DNA of 64,000 bases from Algibacter miyuki (GTDB lineage: Bacteria; Bacteroidota; Bacteroidia; Flavobacteriales; Flavobacteriaceae): the NCBI RefSeq assembly GCF_030409805.1, contig NZ_JAUFQP010000013.1:1122501-1186500 (forward strand), in the 5' to 3' direction. Each line of letters opens with the position of its first letter. The first letter of the stretch is position 1. A program made the translations under genes and the position numbers. The notes under the pieces are model-generated. The model did no database searches. It worked only from the letters and a program-made list of their open reading frames with translations, and was not told the DNA's origin. This document shows, piece by piece, positions 9,299-20,173 of the stretch.

Positions 9299-10321
9299 TT
9301 AAATTTTTAATCGGGCAGAGGCTACGACATCTTGTTCTGCAAAATCACCATCTAAATATTTTAAATAACCAACAATAGCAATCATGGCTGCATTATCTGT
9401 TGTAAACTCAAATTTAGGTACGTAGGTAGTCCATCCAAATTTTTGTTCACCATCTTTTAAAGCTTGTCTAATCCCGGAATTGGCCGATACACCACCGCCA
9501 ATAGCAATATGTTTTATACCTGTTTCTTTGGTGGCTAATTTCAACTTATCTATTAAAATACCTATAATAGTAAATTGAATAGAAGCACAAATATCATTTA
9601 AATTTTCTGCTATAAAATTAGGATTGGCCTTAACTTCACGCTGAATAAAATATAGTACAGCTGTTTTAAACCCTGAAAAACTAAAGTTTAAACCAGCTAC
9701 TTTTGGTTTTGTAAATTTAAAAGCTTTCGGATTTCCGAGTTTAGCGCGTTTATCAATTTCTGGGCCTGCAGGATAGCCTAAACCTAAAATTTTCCCACTT
9801 TTATCAAAAGCTTCACCTACGGCATCATCGATGGTTTCACCAATAACAGTCATTTCAAAATAAGAATCTACACGTACAATTTGTGTATGCCCTCCAGAAA
9901 TAGTCATGGCCAGAAACGGAAAAGGTGGTTTTTCAAAGCCTTCTTCATCTATAAAATGTGCCAAAATATGAGCTTGCATATGGTTTACATCAATTAGCGG
10001 AATGTTTAAACCATAGGCTAGAGATTTCGCAAACGATGTGCCAACCAATAAACTTCCCATAAGCCCAGGGCCACGTGTAAAGGCCACTGCGTGCAGTTGT
10101 TCTTTATTAATATTGGCTTTTTTTAGCGCTTGACTTACGACCGGAACAATGTTTTGTTGGTGGGCGCGCGAAGCTAATTCTGGCACTACACCACCAAATT
10201 CTTCATGTATTTTTTGGGTAGCAACAACATTGCTTAAAATTTTTCCGTTATGTATCACGGAAGCCGCAGTATCATCGCAGGACGACTCAATTCCGAGGAT
10301 ATAAATATTTTGTTCCTTCAT
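9299..10321 (-). CDS. tsaD: tRNA N6-adenosine threonylcarbamoyltransferase TsaD
   Basis: The 340-residue protein is a complete TsaD/Kae1: IESSCDDTAA at residues 11-20, the metal-binding H114-M-Q-A-H118 motif, the ASKHA-fold phosphate loop ISGGHTQIV, and the late IGGGVSANSGIR and TTDNAAMIA blocks. With TsaB, TsaC and TsaE (not in this window) it makes N6-threonylcarbamoyladenosine at position 37 of ANN-decoding tRNAs in the cytoplasm. The start ATG at 10321 is supported by MKEQNIYILGIESS, the usual N terminus in Flavobacteriaceae. It is divergent from the tamB-like gene, an arrangement I recall as common in this family. Confidence 0.97.
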   Translation of the reverse strand: MKEQNIYILGIESSCDDTAASVIHNGKILSNVVATQKIHEEFGGVVPELASRAHQQNIVPVVSQALKKANINKEQLHAVAFTRGPGLMGSLLVGTSFAKSLAYGLNIPLIDVNHMQAHILAHFIDEEGFEKPPFPFLAMTISGGHTQIVRVDSYFEMTVIGETIDDAVGEAFDKSGKILGLGYPAGPEIDKRAKLGNPKAFKFTKPKVAGLNFSFSGFKTAVLYFIQREVKANPNFIAENLNDICASIQFTIIGILIDKLKLATKETGIKHIAIGGGVSANSGIRQALKDGEQKFGWTTYVPKFEFTTDNAAMIAIVGYLKYLDGDFAEQDVVASARLKI

Positions 10322-10395
10322 TAGTGAATTTTAGGCACAATAATTGTTAATTTTGAATCCGAATAAACTTCTCAACAGATTCTTTAAATATGGAA

Positions 10396-10426
10396 TTGCA
10401 AAAATAGTTTATTCTTAATAAATTTA
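10396..10426 (+). promoter_or_regulatory. Candidate promoter of the tamB-like gene (TTG-N20-TAAATTTA)
   Basis: TTG at 10396-10398 and TAAATTTA at 10419-10426 are 20 bases apart. This fits the Bacteroidota sigma-A pattern TTG-N19-21-TAnnTTTG with one mismatch in the last base. Transcription would start near 10431-10435, which places the true start codon of the gene downstream of that point. Confidence 0.45.
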
Positions 10427-10439
10427 TATCGTTAAACGT

Positions 10440-13400
10440 ATCAAAAAATTTCTAAAAATACTATCAAAGATAGCAGGTGTTTTACTGTTGTTGTTCATCA
10501 TTTTGGTGTTGATACTTTCTATTCCCGCTGTACAAACCGGAGTAGGAAGGTATGTTACAAACCGGATAAATACGGATTTTAAAACCAATATAAATGTAGA
10601 TCGAGTAAGCCTTCAGTTTAACGGCGATGTGGAGCTTAAAAATATTTATATTGAAGATTATAAGCAAGATACACTTATTAGTATTGTTGAATTGAATACC
10701 TCTATTTTGAGTGTTAGAAATATCATTAATGGGCAGCTTGTTTTTGGTGATATTGATATTGAAAATCTGCTTTTTAATATTGTAACTTATAAGGATACAA
10801 CAGAAACTAATTTAGACGTTTTTGTGGCGCGATTTAATAGTGATAACCCGAGAACTGAAAAAAGTAAATTTTTGCTATCTTCTAGTGATGTGTCCATTAA
10901 TAATAGTGTTTTTAAGCTTTTAGACGAAAATAGAACCACGACCAAAGTGCTTCATTTTGAAGATTTAAATATCAACGCCACCAATTTTTTAATTAACGGA
11001 AGCGATGTTGATGCCCGAATAAATACCCTTAATTTTAAAGATAGCCGTGGTGTTGTTGTAAAAAATATGATGACGAATTTTAGTTATACTTTAACTGAAA
11101 TGACCTTTGCAAATTTGGATATTAAAACACCAAATTCGGTATTAAAAGGCGATTTGAAATTCTCTTATGATCGTGCCGATTTTAAGTATTTTACAGATAA
11201 GGTTTTGGTGTCTGCTAATTTTACAGATTCTAAGGTGCAATTAGATGAGCTGAATACGTTTTACAATGAATTTGGCGTGAACCAAACCGCCAGTTTTAGT
11301 ACTGAAATTTCAGGAACATTAAACAATTTACAAGCTTCTAATTTACAATTAAATACCAATAGGAACACGCGTATTTACGGCGATATCAATTTCAAAAACC
11401 TGTTTAATAAAGACGCTGGTAATTTTTATATGACGGGTAATTATAGAAATTTATCGTCCACGTATAAAGATTTAAAAAGTTTACTACCTAATGTACTTGG
11501 CTCAGCTATTCCTTCATCTTTTGATCGTTTAGGCTATTTTACAATTACCGGAAATTCACAAGTAACATCGTCGGCTGTAATTGCAGATATTCAAATTGAT
11601 ACCGAGTTAGGTTTTGTAGATTCTAATCTGGAAATTAGTAAAATAAACGATATTGATAATGCAGCATATAAGGGGAATATTATTTTTACAGAATTCGATT
11701 TTGGTACTTTTTTAAATGCGCCAGATGTAGGCCGAGCATCCTTAAATTTTGATGTAGACGGTAAAGGTTTTGTAACCAAAACGGTTGATACCAAAGTAAA
11801 AGGAGATGTTTTTGAAATTGAATATAACGGCTATAAATATTCTGGAGTTAAAGTTGCAGGAAATGTAAAAAATAACATTTTTGATGGTAACTTAATTGCA
11901 AATGATGTAAACCTGAAACTTAATTTTACAGGACTTGTAGATTTTTCTGAAACGGTAAACAAATACGATTTTGAAGCTAAAGTAGATTACGCAAACCTTA
12001 ATGCATTAAATTTCGTGAAAAAAGATAGTATTTCTATTTTTAGAAGTATTGTAAAAATGAATATGAATGCCAGTAATTATGATGATGCTTATGGTAAAAT
12101 TTCATTTTTAAGAACAAAATACATCAACGAAAACGACACCTATTTCTTTGATTCTTTCGATGTTTCATCACGTTTTAGTGACGATTTGAGATATATAGAA
12201 ATTAATTCGCCCGATATTATAGAAGGCGATTTAAAAGGACAATTTAAGTTTGAAGAACTTAAAAAATTGTTCGAAAACTCTATTGGGCATATTTACACCA
12301 ATTACATTCCGCATAAAGTAGCAGCTAACCAAAGTATCGATTTTAATTTTACTATTTATAATAAGATAATCGAGGTTATTTATCCAGAGTTAGAATTGGC
12401 AAAAAACACCTTTATACGTGGAAAAGTAGAAAGTGATGAAAAGCAGTTTAAACTCACTTTTAAATCGCCTAAAATTAAGTTATTAGATTATTTTGCGAAT
12501 AACATTGAGTTGCAAGTAGATAACAGTAATCCAGTTTTTAATACCTATGTTGAAGTGGATAGTTTGAACACTAAATATTACAATGTGTCTAACTTCAACT
12601 TAATTAACGTGACCGTGAATGATACCTTGTTTATGCGTTCTGAATTTACAGGAGGAAAGCGTAATCAAGATAAATTTAACCTTAGTTTTTATCATACCAT
12701 AAATGAATCGGCCGAATCGGTAATTGGTTTTAAACAATCAGATATTACCATAAAAAATAATACTTGGAATATTAATGAATTGCAAGATCAGTTTCATAAA
12801 ATATCTTTCGATAAAGCATTAACAAAATTTAATATTGATAAGTTTAGAATTAATCATAATAATGAAGAAATTCGGCTTTCAGGTTTCTTAAGAGATTCCA
12901 CAGAAAAAGATATTAAACTTAATTTTACAAATGTCGATTTAGCTAAAATTACACCCGATATTGATAGTTTGTCTTTCTCTGGGAATGTCAACGGAAAGCT
13001 GGATGTATTACAGCAAAATGGAAACTATTTGCCAAATTCGAGTATTGTAATAGACAATTTTAAAGTGAACGATTTTCTATTAGGTTCTTTTGATGCCAAT
13101 ATTAGTGGAGACGAATCGCTAACAAATTATATGGTTGATGCCACTATTAGTACAGATGAAACAAACTCGTTTAAAGCAAATGGAGAAATTTATGTGGCCG
13201 GAAAACAATCTAAAATTGATGTGGCTTTACTATTTAATGGTTTCGATTTATACCCTTTAAATCCGTTGTTGCAAGGTGTTTTAAGTGATATTCGAGGTCA
13301 GGCTTCTGGTAAGGTTAATGTAACAGGTAATTTAAACCGCCCAAGTATTAATGGTGAATTATCATTACAAAAAGCAGGATTGGGCATTCCGTTTTTAAAT

Positions 13401-14879
13401 GTAGATTATGCCTTTGCTGATAAATCTTCGGTAACATTAAAGGACCAAAGTTTTATCTTCAATAAAATAAAAATAACCGATACTAAGTTTCAAACCAAGG
13501 GGCAACTGGATGGTAATTTAAATCATGTTAACTTTTCTAAATGGGGCTTAGGACTTGATGTTTCAACTAAAAATTTATTAGTTCTAGATACCAAAGAATC
13601 AGAAGATGCGCTGTATTACGGCACCGGATTTATTGGAGGAGAAGCCAGTATTTATGGTCCAACCGATGAATTGAGAATTAATGTTATAGGCGAAACAAAA
13701 GCGGGTACGGTATTTAAAATTCCGTTGAACGATGCAGAATCGTTTGGCGATAATTCATTCATTCATTTTATAACAAAAGAAGAAAAGGAAGCTCGAAATA
13801 GTGGAACAGAACTCGTTTTTGATGAAATAAAAGGGATTGAACTCGATTTCGATTTGGATGTTACGGAAGATGCCGAAGTTGAAATTATAATAGATAAAAA
13901 CACGGGTCACTCTTTAAGAGGAAAAGGACGTGGCGGATTATTAGTAGAAATTAATACGAATGGTAAATTTGATATGTGGGGCGATTTTGCTGTTTTTGAA
14001 GGTGTTTACAATTTTGCGTACGGAGGTTTTATTCAAAAACAATTTATAGTACAACCAGGTGGTACATTGGCCTGGGAGGGCGACCCACTTGATGCAGCTA
14101 TAAATATGAATGCCATATATAAAACCCAAGCCAATCCATCCCCTTTATTAGATGTTCCTATTAATAGAAGTATCCCTGTAGAACTAAATATTGCTTTAAC
14201 AGGTAATTTAGAACAGCCTAACCCAGAGTTTACTTTTGATTTTCCTAACGTAAATTCAACTATAAAATCGGAGCTAAATTATCGCTTAGAATCAGATTCT
14301 GATAGGCAAGATCAAGCTTTGTATTTAATTTCTACCGGCTCTTTTTCTGGAGGGCTAGACGAACTTAATTTTTCAGGAACCATTGCCGAACGTTTGAATG
14401 GTATTATAAATAGTGTGTTTTCTAATGGAGATGGTAAACTTAATTTAGGTTTAAATTATGAAGCGGGACAAAACACGCCAGATTATCAAACGGAAGATCG
14501 TGTAGGTTTAACCTTGCAAACCCAAATTAGCGACCGTATTCTTTTTAATGGTAAAGTAGGGGTGCCTGTGGGTGGCGCAACCGATACTGTAGTTGCTGGC
14601 GATGCTGAAATTTCATTCCTATTAAATGCCGACGGGACACTTACCGCCAAAGTTTTCAATAGAGAAAATAGTATTCGAAATTTTGGAGAAGATATTGGTT
14701 ATACTCAAGGAGTTGGTTTATCTTACAATGTCGATTTTGATACATTTAAAGAATTACTTCGGAAAATATTCAAAAATAATTCTGATGATGAAAATCCGGT
14801 GTTAGAAGAACCAGAAAAAGAAACAGAAAATGTATTACCAGATTTTATTTCGGTGAAAACTGCTCCTGAAAAAGAATGA
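10440..14879 (+). CDS. tamB: TamB-like translocation and assembly module protein, non-canonical start
   Basis: The protein is about 1480 residues and almost wholly beta-structured, as in the TamB/AsmA-like lipid-transfer superfamily. It has an N-terminal membrane anchor and the C-terminal DUF490 domain (roughly the last 450 residues, with YNFAYGGFIQKQF, GGTLAWEGDPLDA and the final strand block). TamB proteins span the periplasm with TamA, helping to insert outer-membrane proteins or move phospholipid. The frame contains no ATG or GTG before the anchor. The first ordinary start, TTG at 10488, would leave out the basic residues before the hydrophobic helix. In-frame codons from 10440 (ATC) read I-K-K-F-L-K-I-L-S-K-I-A-G, a typical anchor start, so I begin the call there. 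The stop before it is at 10419. The C terminus is acidic. Confidence 0.88.
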   Translation: MKKFLKILSKIAGVLLLLFIILVLILSIPAVQTGVGRYVTNRINTDFKTNINVDRVSLQFNGDVELKNIYIEDYKQDTLISIVELNTSILSVRNIINGQLVFGDIDIENLLFNIVTYKDTTETNLDVFVARFNSDNPRTEKSKFLLSSSDVSINNSVFKLLDENRTTTKVLHFEDLNINATNFLINGSDVDARINTLNFKDSRGVVVKNMMTNFSYTLTEMTFANLDIKTPNSVLKGDLKFSYDRADFKYFTDKVLVSANFTDSKVQLDELNTFYNEFGVNQTASFSTEISGTLNNLQASNLQLNTNRNTRIYGDINFKNLFNKDAGNFYMTGNYRNLSSTYKDLKSLLPNVLGSAIPSSFDRLGYFTITGNSQVTSSAVIADIQIDTELGFVDSNLEISKINDIDNAAYKGNIIFTEFDFGTFLNAPDVGRASLNFDVDGKGFVTKTVDTKVKGDVFEIEYNGYKYSGVKVAGNVKNNIFDGNLIANDVNLKLNFTGLVDFSETVNKYDFEAKVDYANLNALNFVKKDSISIFRSIVKMNMNASNYDDAYGKISFLRTKYINENDTYFFDSFDVSSRFSDDLRYIEINSPDIIEGDLKGQFKFEELKKLFENSIGHIYTNYIPHKVAANQSIDFNFTIYNKIIEVIYPELELAKNTFIRGKVESDEKQFKLTFKSPKIKLLDYFANNIELQVDNSNPVFNTYVEVDSLNTKYYNVSNFNLINVTVNDTLFMRSEFTGGKRNQDKFNLSFYHTINESAESVIGFKQSDITIKNNTWNINELQDQFHKISFDKALTKFNIDKFRINHNNEEIRLSGFLRDSTEKDIKLNFTNVDLAKITPDIDSLSFSGNVNGKLDVLQQNGNYLPNSSIVIDNFKVNDFLLGSFDANISGDESLTNYMVDATISTDETNSFKANGEIYVAGKQSKIDVALLFNGFDLYPLNPLLQGVLSDIRGQASGKVNVTGNLNRPSINGELSLQKAGLGIPFLNVDYAFADKSSVTLKDQSFIFNKIKITDTKFQTKGQLDGNLNHVNFSKWGLGLDVSTKNLLVLDTKESEDALYYGTGFIGGEASIYGPTDELRINVIGETKAGTVFKIPLNDAESFGDNSFIHFITKEEKEARNSGTELVFDEIKGIELDFDLDVTEDAEVEIIIDKNTGHSLRGKGRGGLLVEINTNGKFDMWGDFAVFEGVYNFAYGGFIQKQFIVQPGGTLAWEGDPLDAAINMNAIYKTQANPSPLLDVPINRSIPVELNIALTGNLEQPNPEFTFDFPNVNSTIKSELNYRLESDSDRQDQALYLISTGSFSGGLDELNFSGTIAERLNGIINSVFSNGDGKLNLGLNYEAGQNTPDYQTEDRVGLTLQTQISDRILFNGKVGVPVGGATDTVVAGDAEISFLLNADGTLTAKVFNRENSIRNFGEDIGYTQGVGLSYNVDFDTFKELLRKIFKNNSDDENPVLEEPEKETENVLPDFISVKTAPEKE

Positions 14880-14884
14880 TTATT

Positions 14885-14932
14885 TAATATTCATCAGAAT
14901 ATTAAGTTAAAATTCATTTTAATGTATTTTTT
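14885..14932 (+). terminator. Possible weak terminator after the tamB-like gene
   Basis: An 8-bp stem (TAATATTC at 14885-14892 with 14897-14904) with a 4-base loop is followed by an A/T-only hairpin and a run of T residues near 14925-14932. The stems are AT-rich and the T run is not directly attached to the better stem, so this is a weak candidate. Confidence 0.35.
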
Positions 14933-15036
14933 TTGAGCTAAAAGTGCATATTAATTATTTTATTTTACTAAAACGTTATAGTATCAAACATCGAATAAAA
15001 CAGGTCATTTGCTATGTTTATATACTATTTCTTTAG

Positions 15037-15044
15037 TAAATTTA
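15037..15044 (+). promoter_or_regulatory. Candidate -7 box (TAAATTTA) for pfkA
   Basis: TAAATTTA matches TAnnTTTG except for the last base and lies 21 bases before the pfkA ATG. No convincing TTG partner is seen upstream. Confidence 0.3.
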
Positions 15045-15065
15045 CGTTTTAATTTAAAGAAATCG

Positions 15066-17077
<2,012 letters not shown>

Positions 17078-17091
17078 ATTATCTATATATT

Positions 17092-17132
17092 TCCACAGTA
17101 TTATTTATTTTGAATAATGCTGTGGATTTTTT
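17092..17132 (+). terminator. Strong terminator after gap
   Basis: A 14-bp stem (17092-17105 with 17113-17126, one G-T wobble) and a 7-base loop are followed by six T residues to 17132. It lies 14 bases after the gap stop and before the kinase gene, so the kinase is mainly transcribed separately or by read-through. Confidence 0.9.
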
Positions 17133-17146
17133 AATTCTAAGAACTT

Positions 17147-18007
17147 ATGATTTTAATTGTAGATAGTGGTTCTACAAAGTCAGATTGGCTTGCAGTAGAT
17201 AAAGATGGCAATAGATTAATGGATAAAATCCGAACAAAAGGATTAAATCCCGCCATTTTAAGCGAGAAAAAGCTTAAAAAATTAATTAAAAAAAGTAAAG
17301 AATTAAAGTCTAATGCAGAAAACGTAACACACGTCTTTTTTTACGGAGCCGGTTGTGGTACCGATAATGCCAGAGATTTGTTAAGTGCCGTTTTACAAGA
17401 AATTTTTTCTAATGCGCATGTTGAAGTTAATGAAGATACTTTGGCTGCCGTATACGCTACTATAGACACGCCGGATCAAGCTGCCGTAGTTTGTATTATG
17501 GGTACAGGGTCTAACTGTAGTTATTTTGATGGTGAAAAATTACATCAACGTGTTAAATCGCTTGGTTATACCTTAATGGACGATGCTTCGGGTAACTATT
17601 ATGGTAAGCAATTAATTAGAGATTATTACTATAATCACATGCCAGAAAATGTTAGAATAGCCTTTGGAGCTAAGTTTAACATGGAGGCCGATTTTATTAA
17701 ATACAACCTATACAAACAACCTAGTCCTAATGCTTATTTAGCAAATTTTGCTGAATTTATGTTTTTACATAAAGATTCAGAATACACCATAAATCTTATT
17801 AAGGAAGGTATTCGTCTTTTAGCAAAAAACATGATTATGCAGTATAAAGAAGAGTTAAAAACAGTTCCTGTACATTTTGCTGGATCTATCGCCTTTTTTG
17901 CACAAAAAGAAATTAAAGAAGTTGGTGAAGAAATGGGCTTTAAAGTGGGGAATTTCGAGCGCAGACCTATTGATGGTTTAGTGCCTTTCCACACCAATAA
18001 TTTATAA
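17147..18007 (+). CDS. BadF/BadG/BcrA/BcrD-type ATPase, N-acetylglucosamine kinase-like
   Basis: This 286-residue ASKHA-fold kinase has the phosphate-1 loop DSGSTKSDW at residues 6-14, a second loop CIMGTGSNCSYF in the middle and the adenosine-loop region HFAGSIAFFAQKEI near the end. Proteins of this kind in Bacteroidota are usually annotated as N-acetylglucosamine kinases because of similarity to eukaryotic NAGK. Substrate specificity cannot be confirmed here. It would phosphorylate an amino sugar in the cytoplasm, which fits its place after pfkA-gap and the presence of a peptidoglycan-recycling GH3 fusion elsewhere in the window. The start ATG lies only 14 bases after the gap terminator. 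Confidence 0.85.
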   Translation: MILIVDSGSTKSDWLAVDKDGNRLMDKIRTKGLNPAILSEKKLKKLIKKSKELKSNAENVTHVFFYGAGCGTDNARDLLSAVLQEIFSNAHVEVNEDTLAAVYATIDTPDQAAVVCIMGTGSNCSYFDGEKLHQRVKSLGYTLMDDASGNYYGKQLIRDYYYNHMPENVRIAFGAKFNMEADFIKYNLYKQPSPNAYLANFAEFMFLHKDSEYTINLIKEGIRLLAKNMIMQYKEELKTVPVHFAGSIAFFAQKEIKEVGEEMGFKVGNFERRPIDGLVPFHTNNL

Positions 18008-18026
18008 AAAAATAATAAAAGTAGAG

Positions 18027-19265
18027 TTGCAAAAGCATTTAGCAATTTATATATCTAATAGATCGGATAAGGAAAGCCTTATCCAATCTATTATGTCAGG
18101 TAATCTTATACCTGATTTCTCCAATTTAAAGGGCGCCCTTTTTTCAGAAATTATATTAAATAAATTTATAGAAGAAGAAACACGTCATGGACAATTTGAT
18201 GTCGTTACTGAAACTAAAAACAGTTTATTGCATTCTTCGGAAGGCGAACGAAAAAAAGCCCTTTTAAATCATATTATAGCTCAGAAACCAGATTATTTGG
18301 TAATTGATAATGTTTTTGGAAATCTTGATGTTTTAACACAAGCTCATATTGAAAAAGAGATTACCCAATTAAGTGAGAACACGCGTATTATTCAAATAGC
18401 AAACAGGCAAAGAGATTTTTTATCTTTTATAACCGAAATATGGGTGTTTAAGGAAGGTCAATTAGAACCTTTCAAAGAAACCGAAAATAGTAATAGTCTC
18501 AATACTTCAGAAGGAGTTCAGTTTGTCGACACTTTACCAAAAGTTGAGCATTCTGCAGGTGAAGAAGAACAATCTTTAGTGAAATTTAATAATGTATCTA
18601 TTAACTATCGCGAACGTCCTATTTTAAATTCCATTTCATGGGAAATTAAGTCTGGAGAGTTTTGGCAGCTAATCGGTCCTAACGGATCAGGGAAAAGCAC
18701 AATGTTAAGCATGATTTTTGGCGATAACCCAAAAGCCTACGGACAAGATATTATTTTGTTTGGCGTTAAAAAGGGGAGTGGAGAGAGCATTTGGGATATT
18801 AAACAAAAAATTGGTTATTTTTCTTCGGAAATGCTACGCGGTTTTACCCGCAGAGATGCTATTGGAAACATGATTGTTTCAGGTTTTTTTGATACTGTTG
18901 GTTTGTATAAAACGCCAACAAATGCTCAAATAAAAATAGCGCAACACTGGTTACGTGTTTTAAATATGTTCGATATTAGAAAGCAATGTTTTTTATCGCT
19001 TTCTCGTGGTCATCAACGTTTAGTGCTTATTGCGCGTGCTATGGTAAAAAATCCGCCGCTGCTTATTTTAGACGAACCAACAAACGGTCTCGATGATAAC
19101 GATGCTGCTTTATTTTGCGAATTAATTAATAAAATAGCAACCGAAACAAATACGGCTATTCTTTATGTGTCTCACCGAAAAGAAGGAAACCTTAAACCAG
19201 ATAATGTTTTTGAGTTAACTGCTAGTGATACTGGTTCAACAGGAGCTATAAATTTCGATTTTTAG
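18027..19265 (+). CDS. ABC-type ATPase with a degenerate first ATPase half (ModF-like)
   Basis: The 412-residue protein has two ABC-like halves. The second half (from about 185) is complete: Walker A G217-P-N-G-S-G-K-S-T225, a variant signature L-S-R-G-H-Q-R at 325-331 and Walker B L-L-I-L-D349-E350-P. The first half (1-145) has lost Walker A but keeps a degenerate signature (SEGERKKALL at 71-80) and a degenerate Walker B region V-I-D94-N-V-F-G-N-L-D101. Tandem ABC proteins without membrane parts resemble ModF/PhrA. The role is unknown. The start is TTG at 18027, giving MQKHLAIYISN; the first in-frame ATG (18093) would cut off conserved-looking sequence. No transporter membrane gene lies nearby. 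Confidence 0.82.
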   Translation: MQKHLAIYISNRSDKESLIQSIMSGNLIPDFSNLKGALFSEIILNKFIEEETRHGQFDVVTETKNSLLHSSEGERKKALLNHIIAQKPDYLVIDNVFGNLDVLTQAHIEKEITQLSENTRIIQIANRQRDFLSFITEIWVFKEGQLEPFKETENSNSLNTSEGVQFVDTLPKVEHSAGEEEQSLVKFNNVSINYRERPILNSISWEIKSGEFWQLIGPNGSGKSTMLSMIFGDNPKAYGQDIILFGVKKGSGESIWDIKQKIGYFSSEMLRGFTRRDAIGNMIVSGFFDTVGLYKTPTNAQIKIAQHWLRVLNMFDIRKQCFLSLSRGHQRLVLIARAMVKNPPLLILDEPTNGLDDNDAALFCELINKIATETNTAILYVSHRKEGNLKPDNVFELTASDTGSTGAINFDF

Positions 19266-19282
19266 AAACTCTAATCCATGTG

Positions 19283-20173
19283 TTAAACAGCTGGCCTAAT
19301 ATCCACAGCGACCTTCATTTTATTTTCACCCGAACTATAGATAACACCTTTTAGTGGTGGTACATCATAATAATCCCGTCCGTAAGCCACAATAATATGT
19401 TGGTTTTTTGGTATTTGATTATTTGTAGGGTCAAAATCTACCCAGCCAAATTCCGGAATATATAATGAAAACCAAGCGTGAGACGCATCGGTACCTACTA
19501 GTTTTTCTTTCCCTGGAGGCGGTAAGGTTTCAATATAACCACTAACATAACGTGCGGGCAAACCAATAGATCTCAGGCAAGCAATGCCAATTTGCGCAAA
19601 ATCTTGGCAAACGCCTTTTTTATTTTCCATAACCTCTTGTATAGGTGTTGCCACATTGGTTACGTTTGAGTTGAATTCAAAATCAGTAAAAATACGTTGC
19701 ATCAATTCAACGGTCGCTTCAAAAATAGGACGCCCTGGTTTAAATGAAACCAAAGCATAGTCTTTAATGTTTTTCGATATTTTGGCAATTAAAATAGACT
19801 CTAATAAGAATTGTTTAACCTCTAAAATTTCAGGAGAAAGCTTGGTCATCGCTTTTCTTGCGTCTTCTAAAGTCATGGCGGTGCCAATTTTAGACTCATA
19901 AATATCAGGCGCTAAACTCACATCGCGAAGTACTTTGCTTTTAGCAATAACTTTTAATTCTTTATGATGTTGCTGTATAGAAAAACGGGTAATTGTGTTT
20001 CCGAAGAAATCTGTACGTTCTGAAATTTCTGTTGGTTTCGGACTGATTTCTAAATGATAACTTAAAATAGTTTGACCTAAAAAATCACGAGGTTTTAAGG
20101 TGGCTATATTGTGACAAAATGTAACGCCGTCGACGTATTTGTAACTTGTGGTATGTGATAATTGAAAAACCAT
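19283..20173 (-). CDS. Transglutaminase-like cysteine protein (Bact_transglu_N plus core)
   Basis: The 296-residue protein has the N-terminal bacterial transglutaminase-associated domain (1-85, starting FQLSHTTSYKY). The transglutaminase core keeps an intact triad: C189 in K-K-G-V-C-Q-D-F-A, H232 in D-A-S-H-A-W-F and D248 in W-V-D-F-D-P-T-N-N. There is no signal peptide, so it is cytoplasmic. Proteins of this type occur with circularly permuted ATP-grasp and alpha-E proteins; they may cleave or form amide bonds in a small peptide. Its ATG overlaps the stop of the upstream ATP-grasp gene by one base. It is the last gene of a three-gene operon. Its 3' end lies only 17 bases from the convergent ABC gene, with no terminator visible between. 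Confidence 0.92.
   Translation of the reverse strand: MVFQLSHTTSYKYVDGVTFCHNIATLKPRDFLGQTILSYHLEISPKPTEISERTDFFGNTITRFSIQQHHKELKVIAKSKVLRDVSLAPDIYESKIGTAMTLEDARKAMTKLSPEILEVKQFLLESILIAKISKNIKDYALVSFKPGRPIFEATVELMQRIFTDFEFNSNVTNVATPIQEVMENKKGVCQDFAQIGIACLRSIGLPARYVSGYIETLPPPGKEKLVGTDASHAWFSLYIPEFGWVDFDPTNNQIPKNQHIIVAYGRDYYDVPPLKGVIYSSGENKMKVAVDIRPAV

Noticed and set aside
10488-10490. TTG 10488 as the start of the tamB-like gene
   Set aside because: It falls inside the membrane anchor and would remove the basic residues that orient it; a rare start upstream fits better.
15009-15065. N-terminal extension of pfkA
   Set aside because: The extension overlaps a candidate -7 box, and the family starts at the ATG at 15066.
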